From the NCBI RefSeq assembly GCF_018141545.1, contig NZ_CP064356.1, positions 1,749,001-1,813,000 on the forward strand: a stretch of 64,000 nt of DNA, written 5' to 3'. The notes below the pieces were generated by a model. That model was not told the origin of the DNA, did not search any database, and was given only the letters and a program-made list of their open reading frames with translations. Within the stretch, counting starts at the first letter, position 1. Each line of letters begins with the position of its first letter. Below are positions 16,432 through 24,713 of the stretch, in pieces. This DNA is from Miltoncostaea oceani. GTDB lineage: Bacteria; Actinomycetota; Thermoleophilia; Miltoncostaeales; Miltoncostaeaceae. A program made the position numbers and the translations under genes.

Positions 16432-16437
16432 CGGGGC

Positions 16438-17559
16438 TCAGACCGGGACGGCGTCCTCGCCGGTGATGCCGAGGGCGCGGGCGACGTCGCCGGCGGTGAG
16501 GAGGCCGACGAGCCGCTCCCCGTCGAGGACGAGGGCGCGCTGCAGGGGCGTCCGCTGCAGCGCGGCGACGGCGGCGGGGAGCTCGTCGTCGGGGCCGACG
16601 GCGGGGACGGCGGCGAGGGGCTCCATGTGGTCGGCGACCCGCTCGCCGGCCCAGTGGCGGCGGGCGACGCCCTCGAGGGCGGCGGCGCGGAAGAGGCCGA
16701 CGGCGACGCCGTCCCGGACGACGGGGTAGGCGGTGTGCCGGGAGCGCCACAGGACCTCGTCGGAGACCTCCCCGAGCGTCTGGGCGGGGGAGAGCGTGAC
16801 GGGGTCGGTGACCATCATCTCCCGCACCACGAACGCGCGCAGCCCGGTGCGGGGGGCGCTGACGTAGCGGGCCTCCGCGGAGGCGGCCTGCAGCAGGAAC
16901 CACCCGATGAACGCGAGCCAGATGCCGCTGATGCCGCCCTCCATGACGGTGAGGGCGAGGCCGGCGACGATCATGAGGATCGCGAGCACCCGGCCGGCGC
17001 CGGCCGCCCAGCGGGTCGCGCTCTGGAGGTCCCCCTTCCACTGCCAGAGCGCCGCGCGCAGCATGCGGCCGCCGTCGAGGGGGAGGGCGGGCAGGAGGTT
17101 GAAGATCAGGAGCGCCATGTTCGTGAAGCCGAGCCACGCGCAGACGGCGTCGGCGGGTTCGGGCAGCCCCGCCATCGCCCCGCCGATGAACGCGCCGGCG
17201 AGCAGCAGCGACACGATGGGGCCGGCGACGGCGATGCGGAACTCGGCGCCGGCGGTGGGGAACATGCCGCGGAACCGGGCGACGCCGCCGAACAGCCAGA
17301 GGGTGATGCCGTCGATCTCCATCCCGTCGCGGCGGGCCTGGAGGGCGTGGCCGAGCTCGTGGAGGAGGATCGACGCGAAGAACCCGAGCGACGAGATGAC
17401 CGCCATCGTGAAGTAGGCGTTGTCGCCGAGGCCGGGGTTGGTGGACGGGAACACCCCGCTCGCGAGCGTCCACATGAGGAGCGCGAGCAGCGCCAGGACG
17501 CTCCAGTTGATGCCGATCTCGATCCCCGCGATGCGGCCGAGGGTGTAGCTGTTCCTCAT
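16438..17559 (-). CDS. site-2 protease family zinc metalloprotease with CBS domains
   Basis: 373 aa. Membrane helices carry HELGH (His67, Glu68, His71) and LPALPLDGGR, the two halves of the M50 active site. The C-terminal 130 residues form a pair of CBS domains (MVTDPVTLSP, then VVRDGVAVGLF and VLDGERLVGLLTAGDVARAL) that probably sense a nucleotide. It cleaves within or near the membrane. ATG 17559 fits the family N-terminus. A -10-like TACACT lies about 35 nt upstream. The stop is 6 bp from the converging flippase-like gene. Confidence 0.92.
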   Translation of the reverse strand: MRNSYTLGRIAGIEIGINWSVLALLALLMWTLASGVFPSTNPGLGDNAYFTMAVISSLGFFASILLHELGHALQARRDGMEIDGITLWLFGGVARFRGMFPTAGAEFRIAVAGPIVSLLLAGAFIGGAMAGLPEPADAVCAWLGFTNMALLIFNLLPALPLDGGRMLRAALWQWKGDLQSATRWAAGAGRVLAILMIVAGLALTVMEGGISGIWLAFIGWFLLQAASAEARYVSAPRTGLRAFVVREMMVTDPVTLSPAQTLGEVSDEVLWRSRHTAYPVVRDGVAVGLFRAAALEGVARRHWAGERVADHMEPLAAVPAVGPDDELPAAVAALQRTPLQRALVLDGERLVGLLTAGDVARALGITGEDAVPV

Positions 17560-17594
17560 CGGGGCGGGGTCCGGCGCGCGGGGGTCATGGACGA

Positions 17595-17600
17595 AGTGTA
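17595..17600 (-). promoter_or_regulatory. -10-like box of site-2 protease gene
   Basis: TACACT on the minus strand, 35 nt before the ATG at 17559; a leadered transcript is predicted. Confidence 0.35.
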
Positions 17601-17713
17601 GGACCGCCGGGGGAAACTGGCCGCGCGGGGGGTCGACGGCCCCGCGACGGGACGGGGCGCGGCGCGGCCGGTGCTCGCACACTCACCACACGGGAACGGA
17701 GTCCGGAGGGACC

Positions 17714-18703
17714 ATGGCGCGGCGCACCGATGCGGTGAGGACGTTGACGGCGGCGATCGCCGGCGGGCTGGTGACGGGCCTGGTGCTCGCCGCCGCGGGC
17801 GTCCTCCTGGGGATCGGCCCGGCCACCGCGGGCGGCGCCCGGGGCGACGAGGTCCGCGCGGTGTACCGGTCGGCGTCGCCGGCGGTGGTGTCGGTGGTGG
17901 CGTCGGACCGGACGGGCTCGGGGTTCCTCGTCGACGACGCCGGACACGTGGTCACGAACGCCCACGTCGTCGGGGACGACACGGCGGTCGAGGTGGCGAT
18001 CGGGGGCCGGCGGGTGGGGGCGACGGTGCGGGGGGTGGAGCCGTCGGTCGATGTGGCGGTGCTGACCCTCGACGCCCCCGCCGGCGACGTCGCGCCCCTC
18101 GCGTTCGCCGACGGCGACCTGCGGGTCGGTGACCCGGTCGTCGCGATCGGGGCGCCGTTCGGTTTGCAGGGGTCGCTGTCGACGGGGATCGTCTCGGGCC
18201 TGCGGCGCCAGATCGACTCGCCGAACGGCTTCGCGATCACGGGGGTCATCCAGACCGACGCGGCGCTCAACCCGGGGAACTCGGGCGGGCCCCTCCTCGA
18301 CCTCTCGGGCCGCGTGGTCGGGGTGGCGACGCAGATCGCGACGGAGGGCGGCCGCAACGAGGGCATCGGCTTCGCCGTCCCCGCCCCCGTCGTCCGCCGC
18401 ACCGCCCTCCGGATCATCGCGACGGGGGACGCCAGCCTGCCGTACCTCGGGATCATGGGGCAGGACATCGACGGGGGCGTCCTCCTCGCCGACGTCCTCG
18501 ACAGCGGCCCCGCCGTCGGCGTGCTCCGGCCCCAGGACGTCATCGTCGCGATCGACGGGCGCCCCGCATCGACCAACACCGCCCTCGCCGCCGCCCTCGC
18601 CGACCGCGTCCCCGGGGAGACCGTCACCGTCGGCGTCATCCGCGGCGGCCGGGACGTGGACCTCCACATCCGGCTCGCCCCCCGTCCGGTGGGAGGCCCC
18701 TGA
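17714..18703 (+). CDS. HtrA/DegP-type trypsin-like serine protease with PDZ domain
   Basis: 329 aa. An N-terminal membrane anchor or uncleaved signal (about 9-36) is followed by a protease domain with His84 (TNAHVVG), Asp113 (SVDVAV) and Ser190 (NPGNSGGPL), then one PDZ domain (about 235-325). It should degrade or refold damaged envelope proteins outside the membrane. A GGAGGG ribosome site precedes the ATG. Divergent from the site-2 protease gene, which might point to a joint envelope-stress role (inference). Confidence 0.93.
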   Translation: MARRTDAVRTLTAAIAGGLVTGLVLAAAGVLLGIGPATAGGARGDEVRAVYRSASPAVVSVVASDRTGSGFLVDDAGHVVTNAHVVGDDTAVEVAIGGRRVGATVRGVEPSVDVAVLTLDAPAGDVAPLAFADGDLRVGDPVVAIGAPFGLQGSLSTGIVSGLRRQIDSPNGFAITGVIQTDAALNPGNSGGPLLDLSGRVVGVATQIATEGGRNEGIGFAVPAPVVRRTALRIIATGDASLPYLGIMGQDIDGGVLLADVLDSGPAVGVLRPQDVIVAIDGRPASTNTALAAALADRVPGETVTVGVIRGGRDVDLHIRLAPRPVGGP

Positions 18704-18732
18704 GAGGGGACGACCCGGGCGGGGACCGATCG

Positions 18733-18763
18733 CCGGGATCCCGGTGGGGGAGGGTGATCCCGG
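18733..18763 (+). terminator. GATCCCGG dyad after HtrA-type gene
   Basis: CCGGGATC (18733-18740) pairs perfectly with GATCCCGG (18756-18763) across a 15-nt G-rich loop, 30 bp after the protease stop; a candidate terminator. Confidence 0.4.
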
Positions 18764-18768
18764 GATGC

Positions 18769-19045
18769 GGCCGAATGGGCCTCGAGGTCGCGGCCGATTG
18801 GCCACCCCTCAGGGATGAGGTCCCGGTCAGACTGTCGACGTCCGATCGAACGTTGCGGTCGCCGCCAGGTGGACCACCCTCGGGCTCAGCCTCCGCCTGA
18901 GGCACCGACCGTCGAGTTAACCTCGACGCCGCGGCCACATCGCCACACGCTCCGCCGTGGCGGGCGGTGGCCGGAGGATCCGTTCCCTGCGGGGTTCCCC
19001 AGGAGGTGGCCGATTGGCCGGCGCACCGAGGTCCAATTGGACCTC
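18769..19045. repeat. cluster of CCRATYGG-type palindromes, copy A
   Basis: Four related short sites: GGCCGAATGGGCC (18769-18781), GGCCGATTGGCC (18792-18803 and 19008-19019) and the perfect 18-bp GAGGTCCAATTGGACCTC (19028-19045). A segment GATCCGTTC..GGGGTTCC (18977-18998) precedes the third site and recurs in the second cluster near 54000. They may be protein-binding sites or a dispersed intergenic repeat (inference). Confidence 0.55.
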
Positions 19046-19071
19046 AGCCCCCGCGCAGCCCCGCGACGACC

Positions 19072-20070
19072 TCAGGCGGAGGGGGCCTCGTTGAGCCTCA
19101 GGAGGGCGTCGCAGGCGCGGGAGACGGGGACGGGGACGCCGAGCCGGGCGCCCTCCCGGACGACGGCGCCGACGAGGGCGTCGCGTTCGAGGCGACGCCC
19201 GTTCTCGAGGTCGAAGAGGGTGGAGGAGCCGCCGTCGCGGGGGAGCCGGCGGCGGGCGTCCGCGATGTAGGCCTCGGCGGCGTCGGGGGCGACCGGCACG
19301 CCCGCCGCGCGCGCGACGGCGACGACCTCCCGTCCCAGCGCCAGCATCAGCTCCACGGCGGCGGGTTCGGCGAAGACCCGCCCCACCCGGGCGCGCCCGA
19401 GCGCCGTCACCGTGTTGAGGCAGACGTTCGCGACGAGCTTCGTCCACAACGCCGCGGCCGGGTCGTTGTCGACCCGCACCGGCACCCCGACCGCGGCGCC
19501 CACCGCCGCGAGGGCCGCCCCCGGCGCGCCGGCGCCGCCCCCCGCCAGCAGATCACGTAGCCGCCCCGTCGACGGGTCGCGGCTCGGGCGCCGCACCACG
19601 TGATCGGGGGCGAGGCGCTGGCACCCGAGGTACACCGCGACCCCGCCGACGGCGGCGTCCGGGCACTCCCGCGCGATCACGGCGGGGTTGCCGACGCCGT
19701 TCTGCAGCGACAGGACCACCGCGCCGCGGGCGAGGGCGGGGCGCACCGCCCTCGCCGCCCCCTCCGTGTCGAAGCTCTTCACGCACACCAGCGCCAGGTC
19801 CACCTCGCCCGCCTCGGCGGGGTCCGCGACGACCCGCAGCCGCACCTCACCCTCGACGCCACCGTCGGTCACCCGCAACGGCCGGTCGCGGAGCGCCTCG
19901 AGCGTCGCCCCCCGCGCCACCACCGACACCGGCCAGCCGGCGTCGGTGAGCCGGGCCGCGACGTAGCCGCCGATCGCGCCGGGGCCGACGACCAGCGTCC
20001 GCGGCGGGGCGGCGTCAGTCGAGGTCGAGCCCCAGCTGTCCCTGCCCGGGGACGAGGGGGACCTCGGCAC
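19072..20070 (-). CDS. panE: 2-dehydropantoate 2-reductase
   Basis: About 310-332 aa. The Rossmann motif VVGPGAIGGYVAARL, VCVKSFDTE, LQNGVGN and the C-terminal KLVANVCLNTVTAL are all ApbA/PanE signatures. It reduces ketopantoate to pantoate with NADPH in coenzyme A synthesis. The start is unresolved: GTG 20070 overlaps rnhA by 56 nt and gives a 25-residue extension; CTG 19995 would start inside the first strand. It follows rnhA on the minus strand and is probably cotranscribed. Confidence 0.85.
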   Translation of the reverse strand: MPRSPSSPGRDSWGSTSTDAAPPRTLVVGPGAIGGYVAARLTDAGWPVSVVARGATLEALRDRPLRVTDGGVEGEVRLRVVADPAEAGEVDLALVCVKSFDTEGAARAVRPALARGAVVLSLQNGVGNPAVIARECPDAAVGGVAVYLGCQRLAPDHVVRRPSRDPSTGRLRDLLAGGGAGAPGAALAAVGAAVGVPVRVDNDPAAALWTKLVANVCLNTVTALGRARVGRVFAEPAAVELMLALGREVVAVARAAGVPVAPDAAEAYIADARRRLPRDGGSSTLFDLENGRRLERDALVGAVVREGARLGVPVPVSRACDALLRLNEAPSA

Positions 20071-20527
20071 GCGGCTGGGCGTCGCGGGCGGCGTCCTGGG
20101 CGAGCCGGTCGGCCCGCTCGTTCGCCTCGTGCCCCGCGTGGCCACGCACCAGCACCGGCCGCACCCTCCGGTGGCGGGCGAGCTCCACGATCATCCGCTC
20201 CCACAGGTCCCGGTTCGCCACCGGCTGCTTGCTCGCGGTGCGCCAGCCCTTGCGCTGCCACCCCGCCAGCCAGCCCTTGCCGATCGCGTTCGCGAGGTAG
20301 CTCGAGTCGGTCACCAGGTCGATCTCGGAGCCGTCGGGCGCCGCCGCCAGCCCCTCCAGGGCCGCCATCAGCTCCATGCGGTTGTTCGTCGTCGGGAACT
20401 CACCGCCGGTCAGGACCTCCTCGGCCCCGTCCGGGGACGTGAGGATGGCCGCCCAGCCGCCGCGGGAGTCGTCGGTGCCGTTGCCGGAGCAGGCGCCGTC
20501 GGTGACGAGGGTGAAGGTGGAGGGCAT
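20015..20527 (-). CDS. rnhA: ribonuclease HI
   Basis: 170 aa. The active-site carboxylates are visible: Asp10 in TDGACSGNG, Glu52 in MELMAALEGL, Asp74 in TDSSYLANAI and Asp140 in NERADRLA, with the GHAGH loop at 129-133. It removes RNA from RNA-DNA hybrids. ATG 20527 is 6 nt after a TACGGT -10 without a ribosome site, so it is likely leaderless. Confidence 0.95.
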   Translation of the reverse strand: MPSTFTLVTDGACSGNGTDDSRGGWAAILTSPDGAEEVLTGGEFPTTNNRMELMAALEGLAAAPDGSEIDLVTDSSYLANAIGKGWLAGWQRKGWRTASKQPVANRDLWERMIVELARHRRVRPVLVRGHAGHEANERADRLAQDAARDAQPRAEVPLVPGQGQLGLDLD

Positions 20528-20533
20528 CGGAGG

Positions 20534-20539
20534 ACCGTA
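20534..20539 (-). promoter_or_regulatory. -10 box, leaderless promoter of rnhA
   Basis: TACGGT on the minus strand ends 6 nt before the rnhA ATG. Confidence 0.55.
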
Positions 20540-20574
20540 CCGTAAGGGACCGCAACCGAGACGAAGGAGCCGGG

Positions 20575-21372
20575 ATGGCCGAGGGAACACGCGTGGAGGA
20601 GAGCTTCGACCGCTCGGCGGGGGAGTACGACGAGATCCTCTCCCACAACCGCACCGGGGCGCGCCGCCTGGTGGAGGCGATCCCGCCCGGCGACTACGAC
20701 GAGATCCTCGACGTCGGCTGCGGAACCGGCTTCGTCACCGAGGAGATGGTCCGCCGCTTCGGCACGTCGCGCGTGACCGGCGTCGACCCCTCCGAGGGGA
20801 TGCTCGAGCGGTTCCGCGCCAAGCTGACGGACCTCGGCGCCGAGGTCACCCTGGTGCAGGCCGGGGTCCATGACATGCCGGTCCCCGACGGGGCGTTCGA
20901 CGCCGTCGTCAGCGGGATGGCGTTCCACTGGTTCCCCGACAAGCCCGGCGCGATCGCGGCGATGGCCCGCCGCCTGAAGCCCGGCGGGGTGATGGCGGTC
21001 CTCGCCTCCGGGACCGGGACCGACGCCGAGTTCCTCGACGTCCTCCGCGCGATCGACCCCCCCGTACCGCCCGGGTGGATCTCCGTGTTCGACGAGATCC
21101 AGCGCACCGGCGACCAGCTCGCCGGCTACATGGAGGACGCCGGCCTCGAGGTCATCGACGCGTGGGAGGAGCGGCGCGTGCGGCGGACCGATCCCGAGGC
21201 GTACATGGCGCGCATCAACGCCGTGGCGAGCCACCTGTCGTCCGGCCTCGACCCCGACGTCGCCGCCGCGCACGGCGCGCGGGTGGTCGACGCCGTCACG
21301 TCCGCCGCCGGGCCCCGCGGCTTCGAATACGCCTTCGTGAAGCTGTTCGGGGTGGCCCGCCGACCGGCCTGA
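20575..21372 (+). CDS. class I SAM-dependent methyltransferase
   Basis: 265 aa. Motif I is EILDVGCGTGFVTEE (about 43-57), motif II VTGVDPSEGML, and FDAVVSGMAFHWFPD and RRLKPGGVM follow, as in the BioC/UbiE/Tam group of small-molecule methyltransferases. The substrate is not apparent. A GAAGGAG ribosome site precedes the ATG. Divergent from rnhA with only 47 bp between. A strong hairpin follows the stop. Confidence 0.88.
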   Translation: MAEGTRVEESFDRSAGEYDEILSHNRTGARRLVEAIPPGDYDEILDVGCGTGFVTEEMVRRFGTSRVTGVDPSEGMLERFRAKLTDLGAEVTLVQAGVHDMPVPDGAFDAVVSGMAFHWFPDKPGAIAAMARRLKPGGVMAVLASGTGTDAEFLDVLRAIDPPVPPGWISVFDEIQRTGDQLAGYMEDAGLEVIDAWEERRVRRTDPEAYMARINAVASHLSSGLDPDVAAAHGARVVDAVTSAAGPRGFEYAFVKLFGVARRPA

Positions 21373-21382
21373 GAACCCGCAT

Positions 21383-21408
21383 GGCGGCGGCCGTCCCGGG
21401 CCGCCGCC
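21383..21408 (+). terminator. hairpin terminator after methyltransferase
   Basis: GGCGGCGGCC-GTCCCG-GGCCGCCGCC: a perfect 10-bp stem with a 6-nt loop, 10 nt after the stop; no T tract. Confidence 0.7.
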
Positions 21409-21436
21409 CCCGGCGGTCGCGCGGACGTTGTGGTCC

Positions 21437-21515
21437 ATCCCTAAAGGGATTGCCCATGTCGCTCGATGAGAGGTGTGAACCGCGGAGGCCCGCGTCACGG
21501 GCAGGAGGTCCGCGG
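21437..21515 (+). promoter_or_regulatory. structured leader of the pilin gene
   Basis: Upstream of the pilin gene lie ATCCCT-AA-AGGGAT (21437-21450) and a nested hairpin: outer CCGCGGA/TCCGCGG (21480-21486 with 21509-21515) enclosing GCCCG/CGGGC (21488-21502). The loop side holds AGGAGG, which resembles a ribosome site but has no start codon in position. It may stabilise or control a highly expressed pilin mRNA (inference). Confidence 0.45.
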
Positions 21516-21544
21516 CACGTCACGTTCTCATGGAGGAGAGCTAC

Positions 21545-21973
21545 ATGCTTGAGCGACTCCGCCGCCGCAGGGGGCAGGAGGGTTTCACCCTCATCGAGCT
21601 CCTCGTGGTGGTCATCATCATCGGCCTCCTGGCCGCGATCGCCATCCCGGCGTTCCTCGGCCAGCGCAACAAGGCCAACGACGCCGCCGCCAAGTCCCTG
21701 GTGCGTAACGGCGCCACGACGATGGAGGCCTACTTCACCGACGGCAACACGTACGCCGGCGCCGACGCGACCAAGCTGGCCGCGATCGAGCCGAACATCG
21801 TGTGGTCCGCGGCCAACATGGACGCCGGCGCCAACGAGGTGAAGTTCACGATCACCGGTACCGGCACGGGCTACACGCTCGAGTCGAAGAGCAAGTCCAG
21901 CACGATCTTCAAGTACGAGAAGCTGGCGAACTCCACGGTCCAGCGGACCTGTGGCACCGGCTGCACCTGGTAG
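21545..21973 (+). CDS. type IV pilin (major pilin-like prepilin)
   Basis: 142 aa. The leader MLERLRRRRGQEG ends at Gly13 and is followed by FTLIELLVVVIIIGLLAAIA, with Glu at +5, the class III signal cut and N-methylated by prepilin peptidase. The hydrophobic helix builds the pilus core. The C-terminus has a Cys pair (RTCGTGCTW) for a closing disulfide. ATG 21545 has a GGAGGAGA site directly upstream and gives a normal leader length; the ATG at 21530 does not. The peptidase and PilMNO genes lie downstream. Confidence 0.93.
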   Translation: MLERLRRRRGQEGFTLIELLVVVIIIGLLAAIAIPAFLGQRNKANDAAAKSLVRNGATTMEAYFTDGNTYAGADATKLAAIEPNIVWSAANMDAGANEVKFTITGTGTGYTLESKSKSSTIFKYEKLANSTVQRTCGTGCTW

Positions 21974-21990
21974 CACCGTCCGACCCGCGA

Positions 21991-22016
21991 GGGGGGCCTG
22001 CCCCGGCAGGCCCCCC
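21991..22016 (+). terminator. strong hairpin terminator after pilin gene
   Basis: GGGGGGCCTGCC-CC-GGCAGGCCCCCC: a perfect 12-bp stem, 17 nt after the stop. It probably separates abundant pilin mRNA from lower transcription of the downstream assembly genes. Confidence 0.75.
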
Positions 22017-22042
22017 GGTGGATCCGCACCACCCCTCTTCAC

Positions 22043-22063
22043 GAGGCGCCACGACGGCGTCTC
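22043..22063 (+). promoter_or_regulatory. small hairpin in leader of Fn3-like protein gene
   Basis: GAGGCGCC-ACGAC-GGCGTCTC, an 8-pair stem with one G-T wobble, lies in the 180 bp between the pilin terminator and the next gene. No other signal is clear in that stretch. Confidence 0.35.
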
Positions 22064-22196
22064 GGTACCGCCCCCCGACGCAAGGAAGCGCCCCGTGCCC
22101 ACGCCGGACCGGACTCGAGACCTGATGCGCCCGCGTCACACTCTCGGCACCGACGACGCGCCCCGTGTGCGTCCGGCGCGGACAGGATCGCGTGAC

Positions 22197-24713
22197 ATGC
22201 GTCGCGCCGCCGCCCTCGCCCTCGCCCTCTCGGCCTGCACCCTGGCCGCCCCCGTCGTCGCCTCCGCGCAGACGCCGGCCCCCGCCGCCCCGGTGACGTC
22301 GCCGTTCAAGGCCGACCGCCAGGCGAGCATCCCGAGCGGCCTCACGCCGAACACGGTGGCCACGCCCCTCGTGTTCCCCGACAAGCCCGTCGTGCTGACG
22401 TGGGGCGAGGTGCCCGACGCCGTCGGCTACACCGTCGAGATCAGCGACACGCCCGGGTTCAGCTCGATCATCTGGAAGGCCGAGACCGTCCAGGCGATCG
22501 CCGTCCCGGAGAAGCTGCTGCCCGACGGCCAGTACTGGTGGCGCGTCAAGGCCGTGGACAAGGCCGGCACCGTCGGCGTCTACAGCGACGTCGCCCGCTT
22601 CGCGAAGACCTGGCCGAGCACCATCACCGGCACGGTCCTGAGCGACACCCCGGGCGGCGCGCCCGTCAGCCACGTGCTGCGCAACCCGTACCTGTCGTGG
22701 ACGCCCGTCGCCGGCGCCACCAACTACGAGGTGCAGGTCGCCGCCGGCGACCAGTTCGCCACGAGCGCGTTCTCCGGCATCCACTTCCCCGAGGCGTTCG
22801 CGACGCCCGCGATCCTCGGCGCGCTGCCCGACGACGGCTACGGCTGGCGGGTCCGCGCCCGCGACGCGAACGACAACCCGGGTCCCTGGGCCACGGGCAA
22901 CGCCTTCACCAAGGGCTGGGTCGGCGCCCCCGTCGTCGCGCCCGCCGACGGCTCCGCCGGCCACGACCTCCAGCTCGTCTGGAGCCCCGTCGAGGGCGCC
23001 GAGGAGTACGAGGTCCAGGTCACCGTCCAGCAGTACACGTGGACGGGGAGCCCCCTCAAGATCGCCCGGACGACCAAGGCGACCTCCTTCACCCCCGACT
23101 TCACCGAGACGCGGGGGACCACCCTCACCTACGGCGACGTCTGGTGGCGCGTCCGCCCGAAGCTCGCCGGCGTCAACGGCACCTGGAGCTCGGGCCGCAA
23201 GTTCACGTGGCAGGCCCCGTCCGCCCCCGGCCCCGCCGCGGTGCTCACCCCGGCCGCCGACACCGACAGCGGCCTGATGCCGCGCCTCGAGTGGTCGCCG
23301 GTCACGGGCGCCACGATGTACCGCGTCGACGTCGCGACGGACCCCCAGTTCAACAACATCGTCGAGAGCCACGTCACGGAGAGCACCTCCTGGACCTCCC
23401 GCAGCCCGCTGCCCGACAACCAGGTCGGCACCGGCTACTGGTGGCGCGTCGTGTGGGGCAACGGCCCCAACCTCGACAACCCGGCCTGGATGGTGGACGA
23501 GGACCTCGTCGACAAGGACGTCTTCCGCAAGCAGACCCGGGTCACCCTCGGCACGCCCGCCACCGGCGGCGTCGTGCAGGCCCCCCCGCTGCTCACGTGG
23601 GGCTCCGTCCCCGGCATCGCCCGCTACGAGGTCCAGCTGAGCCAGGGCGGCCAGTTCGGCAGCTCCGCGCGCAAGGCGACCATCTGGGGCACCGGCGTCG
23701 TGCCGGGGACCACCCGCGACGGCGACACCCGCCTGCCCGACGGCACCTGGAACTGGCGCGTCCGCGCCATCGACGGGTCCGGTGAGGGCCAGACGTGGAG
23801 CCCGGTCGGGCAGTTCACGCTCGCCTCCCCGCGGCCCGCCCAGCGCGAGCCCTCCGACGGGGAGAGCGTCGTCTACTCGCCCCTCATCCGGTGGTCGCCC
23901 GTGCCGAGCGCGAGCGGGTACGAGGTCCAGGTCTCCCAGGACCCCGCCTTCACCACCGGAGCGACCGACACCGAGGGGCTGACCACGGCCCAGACGGCCC
24001 TCGTGCCTCCGCGGGCGATGATCACGACCCCCGGCGTCCACTACTGGCGGGTGCGCGCCCACTACGGCGACGAGGTCACGGGCCAGTGGTCGCCGACGCG
24101 CAGCTTCCGCAGCGTCTTCCCGCCGGACTTCAACCTCAACTCGCTGCCGTCGCGGGTCGACTTCCGCCGCCAGGTGGTGGTCAGCGGCCAGCTGAAGCAC
24201 AACGGGTCGACGGTCAAGAAGGCGCGCCTCTACCTCGAGCGCCGCCTCTACCCGGCCGACGCCTACCGGGCCGCCGGCCTCGTGCGGACCAACACCTCGG
24301 GCCGGTTCCGGTTCGCCCTGCGCATGACGCGCTCGGCCGACTACCGCCTGGTGTGGCGCGAGTCCGCGACCAACCCGGAGGGCACCGCCGCCTTCGGCAT
24401 CCAGGTCGCCCCGCGCGTCACGTTCCGCCTCGCCTCCAACCGCGTCGTGCGGCGCCAGGGCCTGCTCGTGAAGGGGAGCATCTACCCCAAGCGGCCGGCC
24501 GTGGTGCAGATCCGCACCTCCGACGGGTGGCAGACGGTGAAGAAGATCACGCCCACGAAGCAGCGCTTCGCGGTGGCGATCGGCACCGGCCGCCTCGACC
24601 CCGGCACGCACCGCCTGCGCCTCTGGGTGCCGCGTGACGCGCAGCGCAAGTACGCGAACGTCGCCAGCCGCCAGCGCGGGGTCCTCATCTACGACAAGTT
24701 CGTCATCCGCTGA
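22197..24713 (+). CDS. large secreted Fn3-like repeat protein of the pilus locus
   Basis: 838 aa. Residues 1-25 (MRRAAALALALSACTLAAPV plus VASAQ) form a signal peptide. Six modules of about 95 residues follow, each with a W-x-P/W-x-V opening, a YEVQV strand and a closing aromatic-WRV motif (YWWRVKA, YGWRVRARD, VWWRVRP, YWWRVVW, WNWRVRAID, YWRVRAH), typical of fibronectin-III-like surface proteins. The last 200 residues form Ig-like beta domains rich in Arg. Its stop overlaps the prepilin peptidase start (TGATG), so it is probably a pilus-associated adhesin or surface factor (inference). Confidence 0.75.
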   Translation: MRRAAALALALSACTLAAPVVASAQTPAPAAPVTSPFKADRQASIPSGLTPNTVATPLVFPDKPVVLTWGEVPDAVGYTVEISDTPGFSSIIWKAETVQAIAVPEKLLPDGQYWWRVKAVDKAGTVGVYSDVARFAKTWPSTITGTVLSDTPGGAPVSHVLRNPYLSWTPVAGATNYEVQVAAGDQFATSAFSGIHFPEAFATPAILGALPDDGYGWRVRARDANDNPGPWATGNAFTKGWVGAPVVAPADGSAGHDLQLVWSPVEGAEEYEVQVTVQQYTWTGSPLKIARTTKATSFTPDFTETRGTTLTYGDVWWRVRPKLAGVNGTWSSGRKFTWQAPSAPGPAAVLTPAADTDSGLMPRLEWSPVTGATMYRVDVATDPQFNNIVESHVTESTSWTSRSPLPDNQVGTGYWWRVVWGNGPNLDNPAWMVDEDLVDKDVFRKQTRVTLGTPATGGVVQAPPLLTWGSVPGIARYEVQLSQGGQFGSSARKATIWGTGVVPGTTRDGDTRLPDGTWNWRVRAIDGSGEGQTWSPVGQFTLASPRPAQREPSDGESVVYSPLIRWSPVPSASGYEVQVSQDPAFTTGATDTEGLTTAQTALVPPRAMITTPGVHYWRVRAHYGDEVTGQWSPTRSFRSVFPPDFNLNSLPSRVDFRRQVVVSGQLKHNGSTVKKARLYLERRLYPADAYRAAGLVRTNTSGRFRFALRMTRSADYRLVWRESATNPEGTAAFGIQVAPRVTFRLASNRVVRRQGLLVKGSIYPKRPAVVQIRTSDGWQTVKKITPTKQRFAVAIGTGRLDPGTHRLRLWVPRDAQRKYANVASRQRGVLIYDKFVIR

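Larger units (their letters stand above)
18704..19071. other. 368-bp intergenic region rich in short palindromes
   Basis: No convincing reading frame. It holds GATC-centred dyads (18733-18763), three GGCC(GA)WTGG-type sites, a GTCGAG/CTCGAC hairpin around TTAAC (18911-18927) and an 18-bp perfect palindrome. Details are listed under the separate repeat entries. Confidence 0.6.

Noticed and set aside
21428-21453. Sigma-54 promoter for the pilin gene
   Set aside because: GG and GC elements are about 20 bp apart, not the required spacing.
22020-22110. Possible c-di-GMP (GEMM) riboswitch before the Fn3-like gene, from a GACGCAAGG string
   Set aside because: Only a short partial match; the paired stems and tetraloop receptor of GEMM are missing.
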